A DNA stretch of 64,000 nucleotides from Anderseniella sp. (GCA_030626025.1 DAOUPT010000003.1:1-64000), one strand, 5' to 3'; counted from the stretch's first letter, positions 26,866 through 34,604 are shown. The notes: a model not told the origin generated them from the letters alone. Program-made: numbers and translations.

Positions 26866-28989
26866 ATGAGACAAATTAGCGAACCACGCCTTGCAGCCCT
26901 TGCCGAACTAACTGTTTCGGACCTTGCCATGCCCAACGCAGCAGACAACCAGCCAAAGGGCCTGTCCACCTACAAACACTGGCGCCTTGTCATGGACAAG
27001 GACAACATCCTCTGGGTGTTGATTGACAAAGACAACGAAAGCGCCAACACGCTGGCCGAACCGGTTTTGCGCGAACTAGACAAACTTCTCGACGAAGCCA
27101 AAACCGTAGGCCCCAAAGCCCTCGTCCTGCGCTCGGCCAAAACATCCGGTTTTATCGCCGGTGCCGAGATATCAGAATTCGTCAACATGACCGATGAAAA
27201 TGAGGTCCGCGCTCAGCTCACTGACGCCCTGACAATACTGGACAAACTCGAAAACTTCCCGGCCCCGACCATCGCCCTGTTGCACAAATATTGCCTCGGT
27301 GGCGGCCTCGAACTGGCCCTGGCCTGCAAATACCGCATTGCCACCCCCGATACCAAGCTCGGCTTCCCCGAAGTCCTGCTCGGCCTGCACCCCGGCCTTG
27401 CCGGTGTCTGGCGTTCCCTGCGTATCATGGACCCGGTCAATGCCATGACCATGATGCTGACCGGCAAAAACCTGATTGCCAAAAAAGCCAAACGGCAAGG
27501 TTTGGTTGATCTGGTCACCGAGGAGCGTCACTTTGCCGATGCGGTGCGCGCCGCCGCCAATGGCAAGCTGAAAAAAACCGATGCCAAAGGCACCAAAGGC
27601 ACTGTGCTCAATTTCGGCCCGGCCCGCTCGCTGGTCGCCAGCCAGATGGAGAAACAAACCGCCTCCAAAGCAAAAAAACAACACTACCCTGCCCCATTCT
27701 CCCTGATAGATATCTGGCGCGAGCACGGTGATGATGCGCAAGCAATGCGCAAGGCCGAAACCGATAGTTTCGTCAAACTGATGGTTGGCGACACTTCCAA
27801 AAATCTCGTCCGCGCCTTTTTCCTGCGTGAAAAACTCAAAGCCTATTCCAAAGGCACTGTTCACAACATCAAGCACGTTCACGTAATTGGTGCCGGTGTA
27901 ATGGGCGGCGACATTGCTGCATGGTCAGCAATGCGCGGCTTCACCGTTACCTTGCAAGACCGCGAGATCAAATACATCGCCCCCGCCATCAAACGCGCCA
28001 ATGAGCTATTCAAAAAACGCATTTACACCGAAGGCGAACGCCGCGCTGCCAATGACCGTCTGATGCCCGATGTGAAAGGCGATGGCATTACCAAAGCTGA
28101 CCTGATCATCGAAGTGGTACCCGAAAACCCCGACATTAAAGCCAGCGTTTATGCCGATTGCGAAAAGCGCATGAAGCCCGGTGCCATTCTGGCCACCAAC
28201 ACATCATCGATTTTGCTCGAAACCCTGACCAAAACCCTGAAAAACCCCAAGCGTTTCTGCGGCATCCACTTCTTTAATCCAGTTGCAAAAATGCCGCTGG
28301 TTGAAATCATCACCCACGACAAGCTCGACCCAAAAGTCACCAAGCGCGTCCTCGGTTTCCTCAACGCCATCGACAAGCTGCCCCTGCCGGTCAAATCGGC
28401 TCCCGGCTTCCTCGTCAACCGGGCGCTAACGCCCTATATGGTCGAAGCTTTTCTGGCCTATTCAGAAGGCGTCAAACCCGAACTTATCGACAAGGTCATG
28501 GAAGATTTCGGCATGCCCATGGGGCCCATCGAGCTGGCTGATACGGTCGGCCTTGATGTTGGCCTGCATGTTGCCAAAGTCCTCCAACGCGACCTCAAAC
28601 GCGAAACCCCTGATGCCCCCGACTGGCTCGAAAAGCTGGTCGAAAAAGGCGACCTCGGCAAAAAAACCGGCAAAGGCATCTACAAATGGGTCAACGGCAA
28701 AGCCAAAAAACAAAAAACCGATGATCAGCCCCCCGTTGGCCTAACCGACCGCCTGATCCTCCCCCTCCTCAACGCCGTAGCTGATTGCATGGCCGAAGAT
28801 CTGATCGAGGATAACGATGCCGCCGACGCTGGCATGATTTTTGGCACCGGCTTTGCCCCCTTCACCGGCGGCCCCATAAACTACGCCAAAAAACGCGGCG
28901 TAGATGAGATTGTTGAAAAACTGCAAGCACTGGAAGGAAAATACGGCGCACGGTTTGCAGTATCAAAGGGATGGGAAAAACTGAAGTAG
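26866..28989 (+). CDS. fadJ: Fused enoyl-CoA hydratase/3-hydroxyacyl-CoA dehydrogenase
   Basis: A 707-residue bifunctional beta-oxidation enzyme. The N-terminal crotonase domain has the oxyanion segment SGFIAGAEI (94-102) and both catalytic glutamates, Glu149 (GGGLELALA) and Glu169 (FPEVLLGLHPG). The NAD-binding motif GAGVMGGDI lies at 342-350, followed by the 3-hydroxyacyl-CoA dehydrogenase domains, with HFFNPV and the C-terminal repeat. It forms a complex with the thiolase next door. The gene could equally be called fadB; the missing N-terminal leader of FadB and the neighbourhood favour the FadJ-like alphaproteobacterial type. Confidence 0.92.
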   Translation: MRQISEPRLAALAELTVSDLAMPNAADNQPKGLSTYKHWRLVMDKDNILWVLIDKDNESANTLAEPVLRELDKLLDEAKTVGPKALVLRSAKTSGFIAGAEISEFVNMTDENEVRAQLTDALTILDKLENFPAPTIALLHKYCLGGGLELALACKYRIATPDTKLGFPEVLLGLHPGLAGVWRSLRIMDPVNAMTMMLTGKNLIAKKAKRQGLVDLVTEERHFADAVRAAANGKLKKTDAKGTKGTVLNFGPARSLVASQMEKQTASKAKKQHYPAPFSLIDIWREHGDDAQAMRKAETDSFVKLMVGDTSKNLVRAFFLREKLKAYSKGTVHNIKHVHVIGAGVMGGDIAAWSAMRGFTVTLQDREIKYIAPAIKRANELFKKRIYTEGERRAANDRLMPDVKGDGITKADLIIEVVPENPDIKASVYADCEKRMKPGAILATNTSSILLETLTKTLKNPKRFCGIHFFNPVAKMPLVEIITHDKLDPKVTKRVLGFLNAIDKLPLPVKSAPGFLVNRALTPYMVEAFLAYSEGVKPELIDKVMEDFGMPMGPIELADTVGLDVGLHVAKVLQRDLKRETPDAPDWLEKLVEKGDLGKKTGKGIYKWVNGKAKKQKTDDQPPVGLTDRLILPLLNAVADCMAEDLIEDNDAADAGMIFGTGFAPFTGGPINYAKKRGVDEIVEKLQALEGKYGARFAVSKGWEKLK

Positions 28990-29219
28990 TTCAACCACCA
29001 CTGGTCTGACTTTGTATTCTGGACCGAAATCGTTCATGCCATTACCTTAACCCAAATCAAAACTGGTTCCCCATCGTTGACGCTGCACAACCGTCAAACT
29101 GTGACAAATTAAACACAATGCTAACAAATCACAAAAGCCCAGAGTCCGTTACATCTATTTTCGTTGACATTATTGTGTTAGAGATTCGTTAACATTTGGC
29201 ATTAATCACGGAGTTCGAT

Positions 29220-29903
29220 ACGAAAAAATTACTACTGGCCAGTGCTTGTGCAGCAACGATAACCCTGAGCATGTCAACGATTGCCCAGTCAGCTGATCTG
29301 GATGACCCAGGTTTTGATTGGACAGGTTTTTATGCTGGTGCCCACCTTGGGTACGGCTGGGGTGAAGCAAGATGGACAACTGTCGGTGGAAATCGCCGCA
29401 CTCATAATGTCGATGGCATTTTGGGCGGCATTCAGGCCGGTTACAACTTCCAGATGGATTCGATTGTTTTTGGTCTTGAAGGTGACTTTTCAGGAACTGG
29501 AATAGATGGTGGTACCTCTTGGATTGCGGGAGCTCCTCTTGCCGCTTTCCCTCGCAACGCAAGTCTAGACATCAACTGGCTGGCCACGATAGCCGGGCGT
29601 GTGGGTATGACTATGGATCGTACTTTGTTTTATGCTAAAGGCGGGCTGGCATTAGCTGGTGTGGATTATCGGCATCTTTCAGCTAATGGAGTACGTAAAG
29701 GCGATGCAACACGCACAGGCTGGTTGATAGGCGCTGGCGTTGAGCATGCATTTAATGACGCATGGTCTGCCAAGATTGAGTACAACTACATGGACTTTGG
29801 TTCCAAAGGTATCACAATGAAAGTGACTGGATTCCCAGATAGAGTACTTCCGGTAAAACAACACGTTAACGTGATCAAAGTTGGCGTGAACTATCATTTC
29901 TAA
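29220..29903 (+). CDS. Outer-membrane beta-barrel porin-like protein (Omp25/31 type), unusual start
   Basis: An outer-membrane beta-barrel protein of the Omp25/Omp31 family: after a signal peptide (KKLLLASACAATITLSMS, cleavage after AQSA) come DWTGFYAGAHLGYGWG, GGIQAGYNF, and the closing strand VNVIKVGVNYHF. A good ribosome-binding site, CACGGAG, lies at 29207-29213, and seven bases later the frame reads ACG AAA AAA TTA, exactly where an ATG AAA AAA would be expected. The only conventional alternative is TTG at 29196, which has no ribosome-binding site. I therefore place the start at ACG 29220; it could also be a mutated ATG or a read error. Confidence 0.8.
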   Translation, partial: TKKLLLASACAATITLSMSTIAQSADLDDPGFDWTGFYAGAHLGYGWGEARWTTVGGNRRTHNVDGILGGIQAGYNFQMDSIVFGLEGDFSGTGIDGGTSWIAGAPLAAFPRNASLDINWLATIAGRVGMTMDRTLFYAKGGLALAGVDYRHLSANGVRKGDATRTGWLIGAGVEHAFNDAWSAKIEYNYMDFGSKGITMKVTGFPDRVLPVKQHVNVIKVGVNYHF

Positions 29904-29942
29904 GAACCTGTAGGATCCTAGAAACGATACAGTCAGGATAAG

Positions 29943-29973
29943 CGGTATTTCAATCGTATTTTGAATAATACCG
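29943..29973 (+). repeat. Inverted repeat after the porin gene
   Basis: CGGTATT (29943-29949) pairs with AATACCG (29967-29973), with a further TCAA/TTGA pairing inside. It lies between the porin stop and the terminator at 30000. It may protect the transcript 3' end. Confidence 0.35.
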
Positions 29974-29999
29974 TCTATCAAGTGAGTAAGATTTTAAAG

Positions 30000-30033
30000 C
30001 AGTCGGTGAGATATCTCATCGGCTGTTTTGTTT
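30000..30033 (+). terminator. Rho-independent terminator of the porin gene
   Basis: CAGTCGGTGAG (30000-30010) pairs with CTCATCGGCTG (30015-30025), eleven pairs including two G-T wobbles, with a 4-base ATAT loop, followed by TTTTGTTT. It lies about 97 bases after the porin stop codon. Confidence 0.75.
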
Positions 30034-30074
30034 ATTCAAGCTGCTGAGGTGACAGTTTCCTCAATATACCAACC

Positions 30075-30248
30075 TCATCGCAACAAACCATCAAACATCC
30101 CAACCGCCTTCTCAAACTTGTCCCGGCACCCGGTATTGCAAAAGCCTACTACATGGCCCTTGTAAAGGGCCAGCGAGGTCTCAACCACCGGTTTGCCAGA
30201 CCATGGGCAGGTCTCATTAATGCAATCTTCCAGTTTAAGGTCACTCAT
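30075..30248 (-). CDS. Small Cys-rich YHS-like protein
   Basis: A 57-residue protein: MSDLKLEDC, then ETCPWSGKP, YKGHVVGFCNTGCRDKF and a hydrophobic end. The two cysteine groups (C9, C14 and C38, C41 in FCNTGC) and the GFCN...CRDKF motif are those of YHS-like metal-binding mini-domains found in small rhizobial proteins often labelled glutathione S-transferase. Its ATG overlaps the stop of the ArsR gene by four bases, so it is the last gene of that unit. The role is unknown; metal binding is likely. Confidence 0.75.
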   Translation of the reverse strand: MSDLKLEDCINETCPWSGKPVVETSLALYKGHVVGFCNTGCRDKFEKAVGMFDGLLR

Positions 30249-30568
30249 TCAGTCCCTCCATCTGCATTTTTGCGCTTGAAAACTTTTGCCGCATAGCTGG
30301 CCACTACATCTTCCCAGAAACCATCCAGATACTTGCGCAACTTTTCAATCCCCTCTCGGCGCAGCGAATAGAAACGCCGGGTGCCGATGGCTTCGACATT
30401 GACCAGTCCTGCCTCTTGCAACACTTTTAAATGCTGGGAAACAGCTGGCCGACTGACCGGCATGTCGTTGGCAATATCAGCTACAGTCCGCGGTTTTCCC
30501 TTGAGCTTTTCAAGGACAATCCGCCGGGTCGGATCAGCCATTGCGGTAAATATTTTTTGGTAAGCCAC
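30245..30568 (-). CDS. ArsR-family transcriptional regulator
   Basis: A 107-residue winged-helix repressor. MADPTRRIVLEKL (10-22) and the recognition helix VSRPAVSQHLKVLQEAGLV are typical of the ArsR group that lacks metal-binding cysteines and is usually linked to SRPBCC (AHSA1-like) genes, as here. The start is GTG at 30568. An inverted repeat GGTAAG/CTTACC covers the start codon, which suggests autoregulation. Confidence 0.9.
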   Translation of the reverse strand: MAYQKIFTAMADPTRRIVLEKLKGKPRTVADIANDMPVSRPAVSQHLKVLQEAGLVNVEAIGTRRFYSLRREGIEKLRKYLDGFWEDVVASYAAKVFKRKNADGGTE

Positions 30569-30576
30569 AACTTACC
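30559..30576. promoter_or_regulatory. Inverted repeat over the arsR start codon
   Basis: GGTAAG (30559-30564) and CTTACC (30571-30576) are perfect inverted arms separated by 6 bases that include the GTG start complement. A repressor bound here would block its own gene; alternatively the hairpin limits translation. Confidence 0.4.
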
Positions 30577-30631
30577 GTATTCCAGTGTTTATGAAAACAC
30601 AATAGCCAAAACTTTGCTGATTCCTGCCAAT

Positions 30632-31168
30632 CTACGACTGATTTTCAACGACCACCTTAAGGGCTTTCAAGCCTTTTTCGTAATCTTTGCCGATCCAGCC
30701 GTCAAACAACAACCCCATCCAGCGCATCATCGGATTACTGCCAACATCGGTTGAAAAAGACCAGACAATCTTAGTTCCCGAACCTTCACCAGACAAGTTC
30801 CATGATGCAATCGCATTGCCCTGCTCGCCAAAATCCAGTCTGGTGGCCACAAATTTATCGACCACACTGTCAGTAATTTTCTGACTACCCGACCCGACAT
30901 TAGGGTCGTTGCTGGTCCAGCTCATCACCTGTCCCTTGCCCTTTTCGGCACCGGAATAAACCGTTTTCATATCAGAATCAATCGCCGCCCATGGCGACCA
31001 GACCTGAAACTTCCTCAAATCATTCAAATGAGGAAAAACCTTGGCTGCTGGCGCATCGATTACGATGTCACGCGACACTGACACTTGCGCGGGCAAAACG
31101 TAAGCCCCGGCCAGAAACACCACGATCAGGATAACCACCGCAAACAACATATTCCGAATGAACGACAT
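30632..31168 (-). CDS. Membrane-anchored SRPBCC family protein
   Basis: A 178-residue polyketide-cyclase/SRPBCC-type protein with one N-terminal membrane span (MLFAVVILIVVFLAGAYV region, about 6-24) and a ligand-binding domain behind it (DIVIDAPAAKVFPHLNDL, then FQVWSPWAAID). The start at 31168 has an AGGGAG ribosome-binding site; a longer frame to 31201 is not needed. SRPBCC proteins bind hydrophobic ligands; the substrate is not known. It lies between the DUF695 gene and arsR, all on minus. Confidence 0.83.
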   Translation of the reverse strand: MSFIRNMLFAVVILIVVFLAGAYVLPAQVSVSRDIVIDAPAAKVFPHLNDLRKFQVWSPWAAIDSDMKTVYSGAEKGKGQVMSWTSNDPNVGSGSQKITDSVVDKFVATRLDFGEQGNAIASWNLSGEGSGTKIVWSFSTDVGSNPMMRWMGLLFDGWIGKDYEKGLKALKVVVENQS

Positions 31169-31187
31169 TAAAACACTCCCTGAAAGG

Positions 31188-31676
31188 CTAGGCCCCACCA
31201 CTTTCTTCCAAAACCTGCTTCAAATCCTTGTAGGCAGCCCAGCCCTCGGCCTCATACCCCTGAATTTCCACAGGAAAAGGCGGAAGCTCGTTAAGCGCAT
31301 TGCTGAAACCTTCAATCCAGTTGTCCGGGTTCTTAGCATACCACAACCACTCTTTACGCCCGTTACCGGTCACCACCACCATATGTTCGCTGGCCCCGCC
31401 CTCTTCGATAAATGCATCCAGCGCATCTTCAAACAACGCCTGTTGCTCGGCAACTTCACCGCCGGGCATGCCATTGCCAACAGCCGTATCATATTCCCAC
31501 ACCACACAGATCAGGTTTGGAAATTCCGCAATATCCACATGAGCAGGGATATTCTGGCGAACCCGGTAAATCATCGGCATACCGTCTTCGTCAGTTTCCG
31601 CAACCAACCAGGGGTCTTGCTCCTCACCGGGCTTTTGCTCAAATTGGTCTAAAAAATCGTTCACAGAAAACTCCAT
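31188..31676 (-). CDS. DUF695-like protein
   Basis: A 162-residue acidic cytoplasmic protein. The pattern of DUF695 is visible: DPWLVAETDEDGMPMIYRVR (about 21-40), FPNLICVVWEY, an LFEDALDAFIEE helix and MVVVTGNGRKEWLWYA (about 98-113). Function unknown. The start at ATG 31676 has only a weak ribosome-binding site; a further upstream start at 31733 encodes an unlikely Gly-rich leader. It is 19 bases upstream of the SRPBCC gene. Confidence 0.7.
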   Translation of the reverse strand: MEFSVNDFLDQFEQKPGEEQDPWLVAETDEDGMPMIYRVRQNIPAHVDIAEFPNLICVVWEYDTAVGNGMPGGEVAEQQALFEDALDAFIEEGGASEHMVVVTGNGRKEWLWYAKNPDNWIEGFSNALNELPPFPVEIQGYEAEGWAAYKDLKQVLEESGGA

Positions 31677-31802
31677 CTTTGTCTTTTGATATTTCGTACA
31701 GAATAGAGCCCCGCCCCCACCACCACAAGACAATTGATCGAAATCAGGTGCGCCAATTTTGCCCAGCTCTCATGGCCCAAATGGGCTTGAATTGTCAAAA
31801 TC

Positions 31803-31833
31803 TTGACATATTTATATTAGAGATATCTAATAT
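31803..31833 (+). promoter_or_regulatory. Promoter with operator-like palindrome ahead of the usp gene
   Basis: A perfect -35 hexamer TTGACA (31803-31808) is followed by a perfect inverted repeat, ATATTAGA (31814-31821) and TCTAATAT (31826-31833) around a GATA centre. The -10 region must lie inside the second arm (TAATAT at 31828-31833 with 19-bp spacing, or TCTAAT with 17). A dimeric repressor or a spacing-sensitive activator binding here would control the universal stress gene. Confidence 0.55.
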
Positions 31834-31885
31834 AGATTCTATCGCTTCAAAAAAAACCAGAAAACGAAGCACAAGAGGTAACAAA

Positions 31886-32413
31886 ATGAATAAAATTCTA
31901 GTCGCCATTGATGGCGCACAACATTCTGATAAGACCCTGAAATCTGCCGCCGAAATGGCTAAAGACAAAGGCAGCGAACTGGTCATTCTTTATGCTTGCA
32001 GTCAGAGCGCACCAAGCGAAAATCAACTAAATTTCGCCGAGAAGGCCTGTGGTCGGCAATTCCGCAATCTGGTAACTGGCAAAGAGTTGCCAACTTTCAG
32101 CGTTGAAGACGGCGATGGCGAAAAATCCATCTCTGAGTATATGAAAGCTCGCGAAAAGCTGTGTGAAATGTATGGTACAGAGGTACTTGAACGCGCAGCG
32201 ATCACCGTTAAAGACGCCGGTGCCAACACCGTTAAAACCCGCATGGAACGTGGTGATATCGTCAAAACCATCCTTAACGTCGCCAACAACGAAACCGCCG
32301 ATACTATCGTCATTGGCAACTGCCACAGAAACAAGGTGGCCCAGTTTTTTGCCGGTTGCACGGCCAAAGAAGTCCTTAAAAAAGCTAATTGCAAAGCGGT
32401 AATCGTTGATTAG
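31886..32413 (+). CDS. Universal stress protein family
   Basis: A 175-residue UspA-fold protein. MNKILVAIDGAQHSDKTLKSA at the start and the C-terminal TIVIGNCHRNKVAQFFAGC, AVIVD segment match the family. The usual ATP-binding G-x2-G-x9-G pattern is changed: GNCHRN has Cys/His where a second Gly is expected, so nucleotide binding is doubtful. A 45-residue insert (about 40-90) makes it longer than the usual 140-150, and six cysteines are present. The start is chosen by the AGAGGT ribosome-binding site. Confidence 0.85.
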   Translation: MNKILVAIDGAQHSDKTLKSAAEMAKDKGSELVILYACSQSAPSENQLNFAEKACGRQFRNLVTGKELPTFSVEDGDGEKSISEYMKAREKLCEMYGTEVLERAAITVKDAGANTVKTRMERGDIVKTILNVANNETADTIVIGNCHRNKVAQFFAGCTAKEVLKKANCKAVIVD

Positions 32414-32445
32414 CGACAGGCACTAAACAACGTCCTTGACAGGTA

Positions 32446-32495
32446 CGACAGGTTATACGAACCTGCCGCAAAATCTTAAGAAAACCTGTCGAGGA
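32446..32495 (+). promoter_or_regulatory. Leader with alternative hairpins ahead of the aldehyde dehydrogenase gene
   Basis: CGACAGGTT (32446-32454) can pair either with nearby AACCTG (32460-32465) or perfectly with AACCTGTCG (32483-32491). The second partner abuts the GAGGA ribosome-binding site at 32491-32495, six bases before the ATG. The two pairings exclude each other, a layout seen in translational attenuators. Confidence 0.45.
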
Positions 32496-32500
32496 TAATC

Positions 32501-33934
32501 ATGTCTAACAATAAAAATTTCTACATCAACGGCGCCTGGGTCGCCCCTGCAATCACCAACGATTTCGCAGTCATAAACCCGGCCAATGAGCAGACAGCCG
32601 CCACTATTTCGCTCGGTTCGCAAGCCGATGTCGATACCGCTGTTGCCGCCGCAAAAACCGCCTTTGAAACTTGGAGCCTGACCAGCAAGCAGGAGCGAAT
32701 CGACCTCCTTACCCGCCTTACTGATATCTATGCCTCACGCATGGATGAAATGGCCAAAGCCATCTCGACAGAAATGGGTGCGCCCATCGATATGGCAACC
32801 AATGCCCAGGCCGCATCAGGTCTTGGCAACATCAAATCCTTCATCAAGGCTCTGGAAACCTTTGAACCAGAGCATCAACTACGCCAAGGCGATGATCGTT
32901 TCCTGATTGCCCATGAGCCGGTCGGCGTCTGCGCCCTGATTACCCCGTGGAACTGGCCGATGAACCAGGTTGCCCTGAAAGTCGGCGCGGCGCTGGCAGC
33001 TGGTTGCACCATGGTCCTTAAACCTTCTGAAATCGCCCCGCTCTCAGCCCTGCTATTTGCCGAAATGATCGACGAAGCCGGCTTCCCGGCTGGCGTATTC
33101 AACCTGGTCAATGGCGATGGTCCCGGCGTTGGCTCAGCCCTAACCAGCCACCCCGACATCGACATGGTCTCCTTCACCGGCTCAACCCGCGCCGGCATTC
33201 TGGTCACCAAAGCTGGTGCCGAGTCAGTCAAACGCATCGCACTGGAATTGGGCGGCAAATCCCCCAACATCGTCTTTGCCGATGCTGATATTGAAAAGGC
33301 TGTCAAAACCGGTGTCCTGCATTGTTTCAACAACACCGGCCAGTCCTGCAACGCTCCAACCCGCATGCTGGTTGAAGAAAGCATCTATGATCAGGCGGTT
33401 GAGATTGCCAAAAACACCGCGGCAAAAGTCTCTGTTGGCGACCCGGCAGAACCCGGTCGTCACCTAGGCCCCCTCATCTCGCAAACCCAATTCGACAAGG
33501 TCCAGGGCCTCATTCAGGTGGCCATCGACGAAGGCGCTGAAACCGTTACTGGCGGAACCGGAAAACCCGAAGGGTTCGAGACCGGCTATTACGTCCGCCC
33601 AACCATCTTTTCCGGCGTCAACAACCAGATGACCATTGCCCGCGAAGAAGTCTTTGGCCCGGTCCTTGCCATGATCCCCTTCAAGGACGAGGAAGATGCC
33701 ATCAAAATCGCTAACGACACGCCTTACGGTCTGGCAGCCTATTTCCACACCGGCGACAGCGACCGGGCCAAACGGGTCTCGCGCCAACTCAAAGCCGGCA
33801 TGGTCCTGCTCAACGGCGCCCCTCACCCGTCTGATGCCCCCTTTGGCGGCTACAAGCAGTCGGGCATAGGCCGCGAAGGCGGCAAATGGGGAATGGAAGA
33901 CTTTCTCGAAACCAAATCAATTTCGATTGGTTAG
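32501..33934 (+). CDS. NAD(P)-dependent aldehyde dehydrogenase
   Basis: A 477-residue class I-type aldehyde dehydrogenase oxidising an aldehyde to the acid. The catalytic Glu249 (LELGGKSPN) and Cys283 (GQSCNAPTR) are present, as are TPWNWPMNQ (148-156) and FTGSTRAG (225-232) for the cofactor fold. Substrate specificity cannot be read. The leader has possible regulatory hairpins. A truncated peroxidase-like gene follows 23 bases downstream on the same strand. Confidence 0.92.
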   Translation: MSNNKNFYINGAWVAPAITNDFAVINPANEQTAATISLGSQADVDTAVAAAKTAFETWSLTSKQERIDLLTRLTDIYASRMDEMAKAISTEMGAPIDMATNAQAASGLGNIKSFIKALETFEPEHQLRQGDDRFLIAHEPVGVCALITPWNWPMNQVALKVGAALAAGCTMVLKPSEIAPLSALLFAEMIDEAGFPAGVFNLVNGDGPGVGSALTSHPDIDMVSFTGSTRAGILVTKAGAESVKRIALELGGKSPNIVFADADIEKAVKTGVLHCFNNTGQSCNAPTRMLVEESIYDQAVEIAKNTAAKVSVGDPAEPGRHLGPLISQTQFDKVQGLIQVAIDEGAETVTGGTGKPEGFETGYYVRPTIFSGVNNQMTIAREEVFGPVLAMIPFKDEEDAIKIANDTPYGLAAYFHTGDSDRAKRVSRQLKAGMVLLNGAPHPSDAPFGGYKQSGIGREGGKWGMEDFLETKSISIG

Positions 33935-33957
33935 ACCAATAAAGGTAGGCTAGCCCC

Positions 33958-34140
33958 ATGGCGCTGTTCCCCAGCTTGTCAGAAAACCCGCATCTGGCCG
34001 ACGTGTTCAAAAAATTCCCCGAACACGTCCGCCCCCTGCTGGAATATCACGACCTACTGCTGCGCGGCGACAGCCCGCTAACCATTGCCGAACGCGAACT
34101 GATCGCCGCCTATGTTTCGGGCCTCGTGGGGGGGGGATAG
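33958..34140 (+). pseudogene. Truncated peroxidase-related (AhpD-like) gene
   Basis: Sixty residues of the N-terminus of a carboxymuconolactone-decarboxylase/AhpD-type peroxidase-related protein: NPHLADVFKKFPEHVRPLL, then LTIAERELIAAYVSGL. Family members continue with a segment holding the reactive C-x-x-C, followed by about 110 further residues. Here the frame runs into a run of nine G (34128-34136) and stops at TAG. The rest of the gene is not found downstream, where a palindromic patch begins. It is therefore a disrupted gene, not a complete small protein. Confidence 0.7.
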
Positions 34141-34178
34141 GTGTGTTTAATGTTTGCCCGGTCCAACCCCACAAAAGT

Positions 34179-34334
34179 CGTCATTCCAGCGCAGGCTGGA
34201 ATCCACAAATCCGCTTGATTGTTGCATGAGGTATCGAATTCTGCGGGAGGTGTTGGCGGAGAATACTGTTGGGTGGGTGGTGTTTTGGCAGACGGATAGT
34301 TGGTTTTTGGATTCCAGCCTGCGCTGGAATGACG
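34179..34334. repeat. REPIN-like element with 27-bp inverted ends
   Basis: Two perfect 27-base inverted copies lie at 34179-34205 and 34308-34334, about 102 bases apart. Each copy is itself a hairpin (ATTCCAGC-GCAG-GCTGGAAT). Paired inverted REP hairpins are the structure of a REPIN, a short element mobilised by a RAYT (TnpA_REP) transposase; the hallmark sequence CAGCCTGCGCTGGAATGACG is a widespread bacterial repeat. No RAYT gene lies in the window. Confidence 0.75.
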
Positions 34335-34447
34335 AAGGAGAGAGCTGGGAATGGGTGAAATGAATATGGAGAGATTTGAGTGTTTTGGCTGGATGAATAC
34401 GGAGAGGTTTGGGGTGCGCTCACGGCGTATCTTCGCTGCGCTCAGGC

Positions 34448-34604
34448 CTCCGCGGGGGCGGCGCATTAGCGCCGAGCCGCAGTCGCGGCTAGTCCTCGCT
34501 GGCGCTCGTCCGGCTGCGGTTTCAAAACGAACTTGAGAATCCGCAGCCGGACGAGGGACTAGTCCCGAGGACCCCGGCGCTTAATAGCGCCGCCCTCCCG
34601 GAGG
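34448..34604. repeat. 157-bp GC-rich nested palindromic element
   Basis: A large imperfect palindrome. Outer arms at 34448-34462 and 34590-34604 match at 14 of 15 positions. Inside are mirrored 6-bp hairpins CGGCGC/GCGCCG (34459-34474 and 34575-34592), a 12-base palindrome GGGACTAGTCCC (34555-34566) and a central perfect 15-bp stem (34505-34519 with 34541-34555) around a 21-base loop. Its GC content is clearly higher than that of the neighbours. It resembles the mosaic intergenic elements of rhizobia in style; no exact family is claimed. Confidence 0.65.

Noticed and set aside
31412-31885. N-terminal extension of the universal stress protein
   Set aside because: The extension overlaps the DUF695 gene antisense and the promoter; the AGAGGT site and family start are at 31886.
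34179-34334. CRISPR array
   Set aside because: Only two copies, in inverted orientation, with a 102-base gap; no regular spacers and no cas genes.
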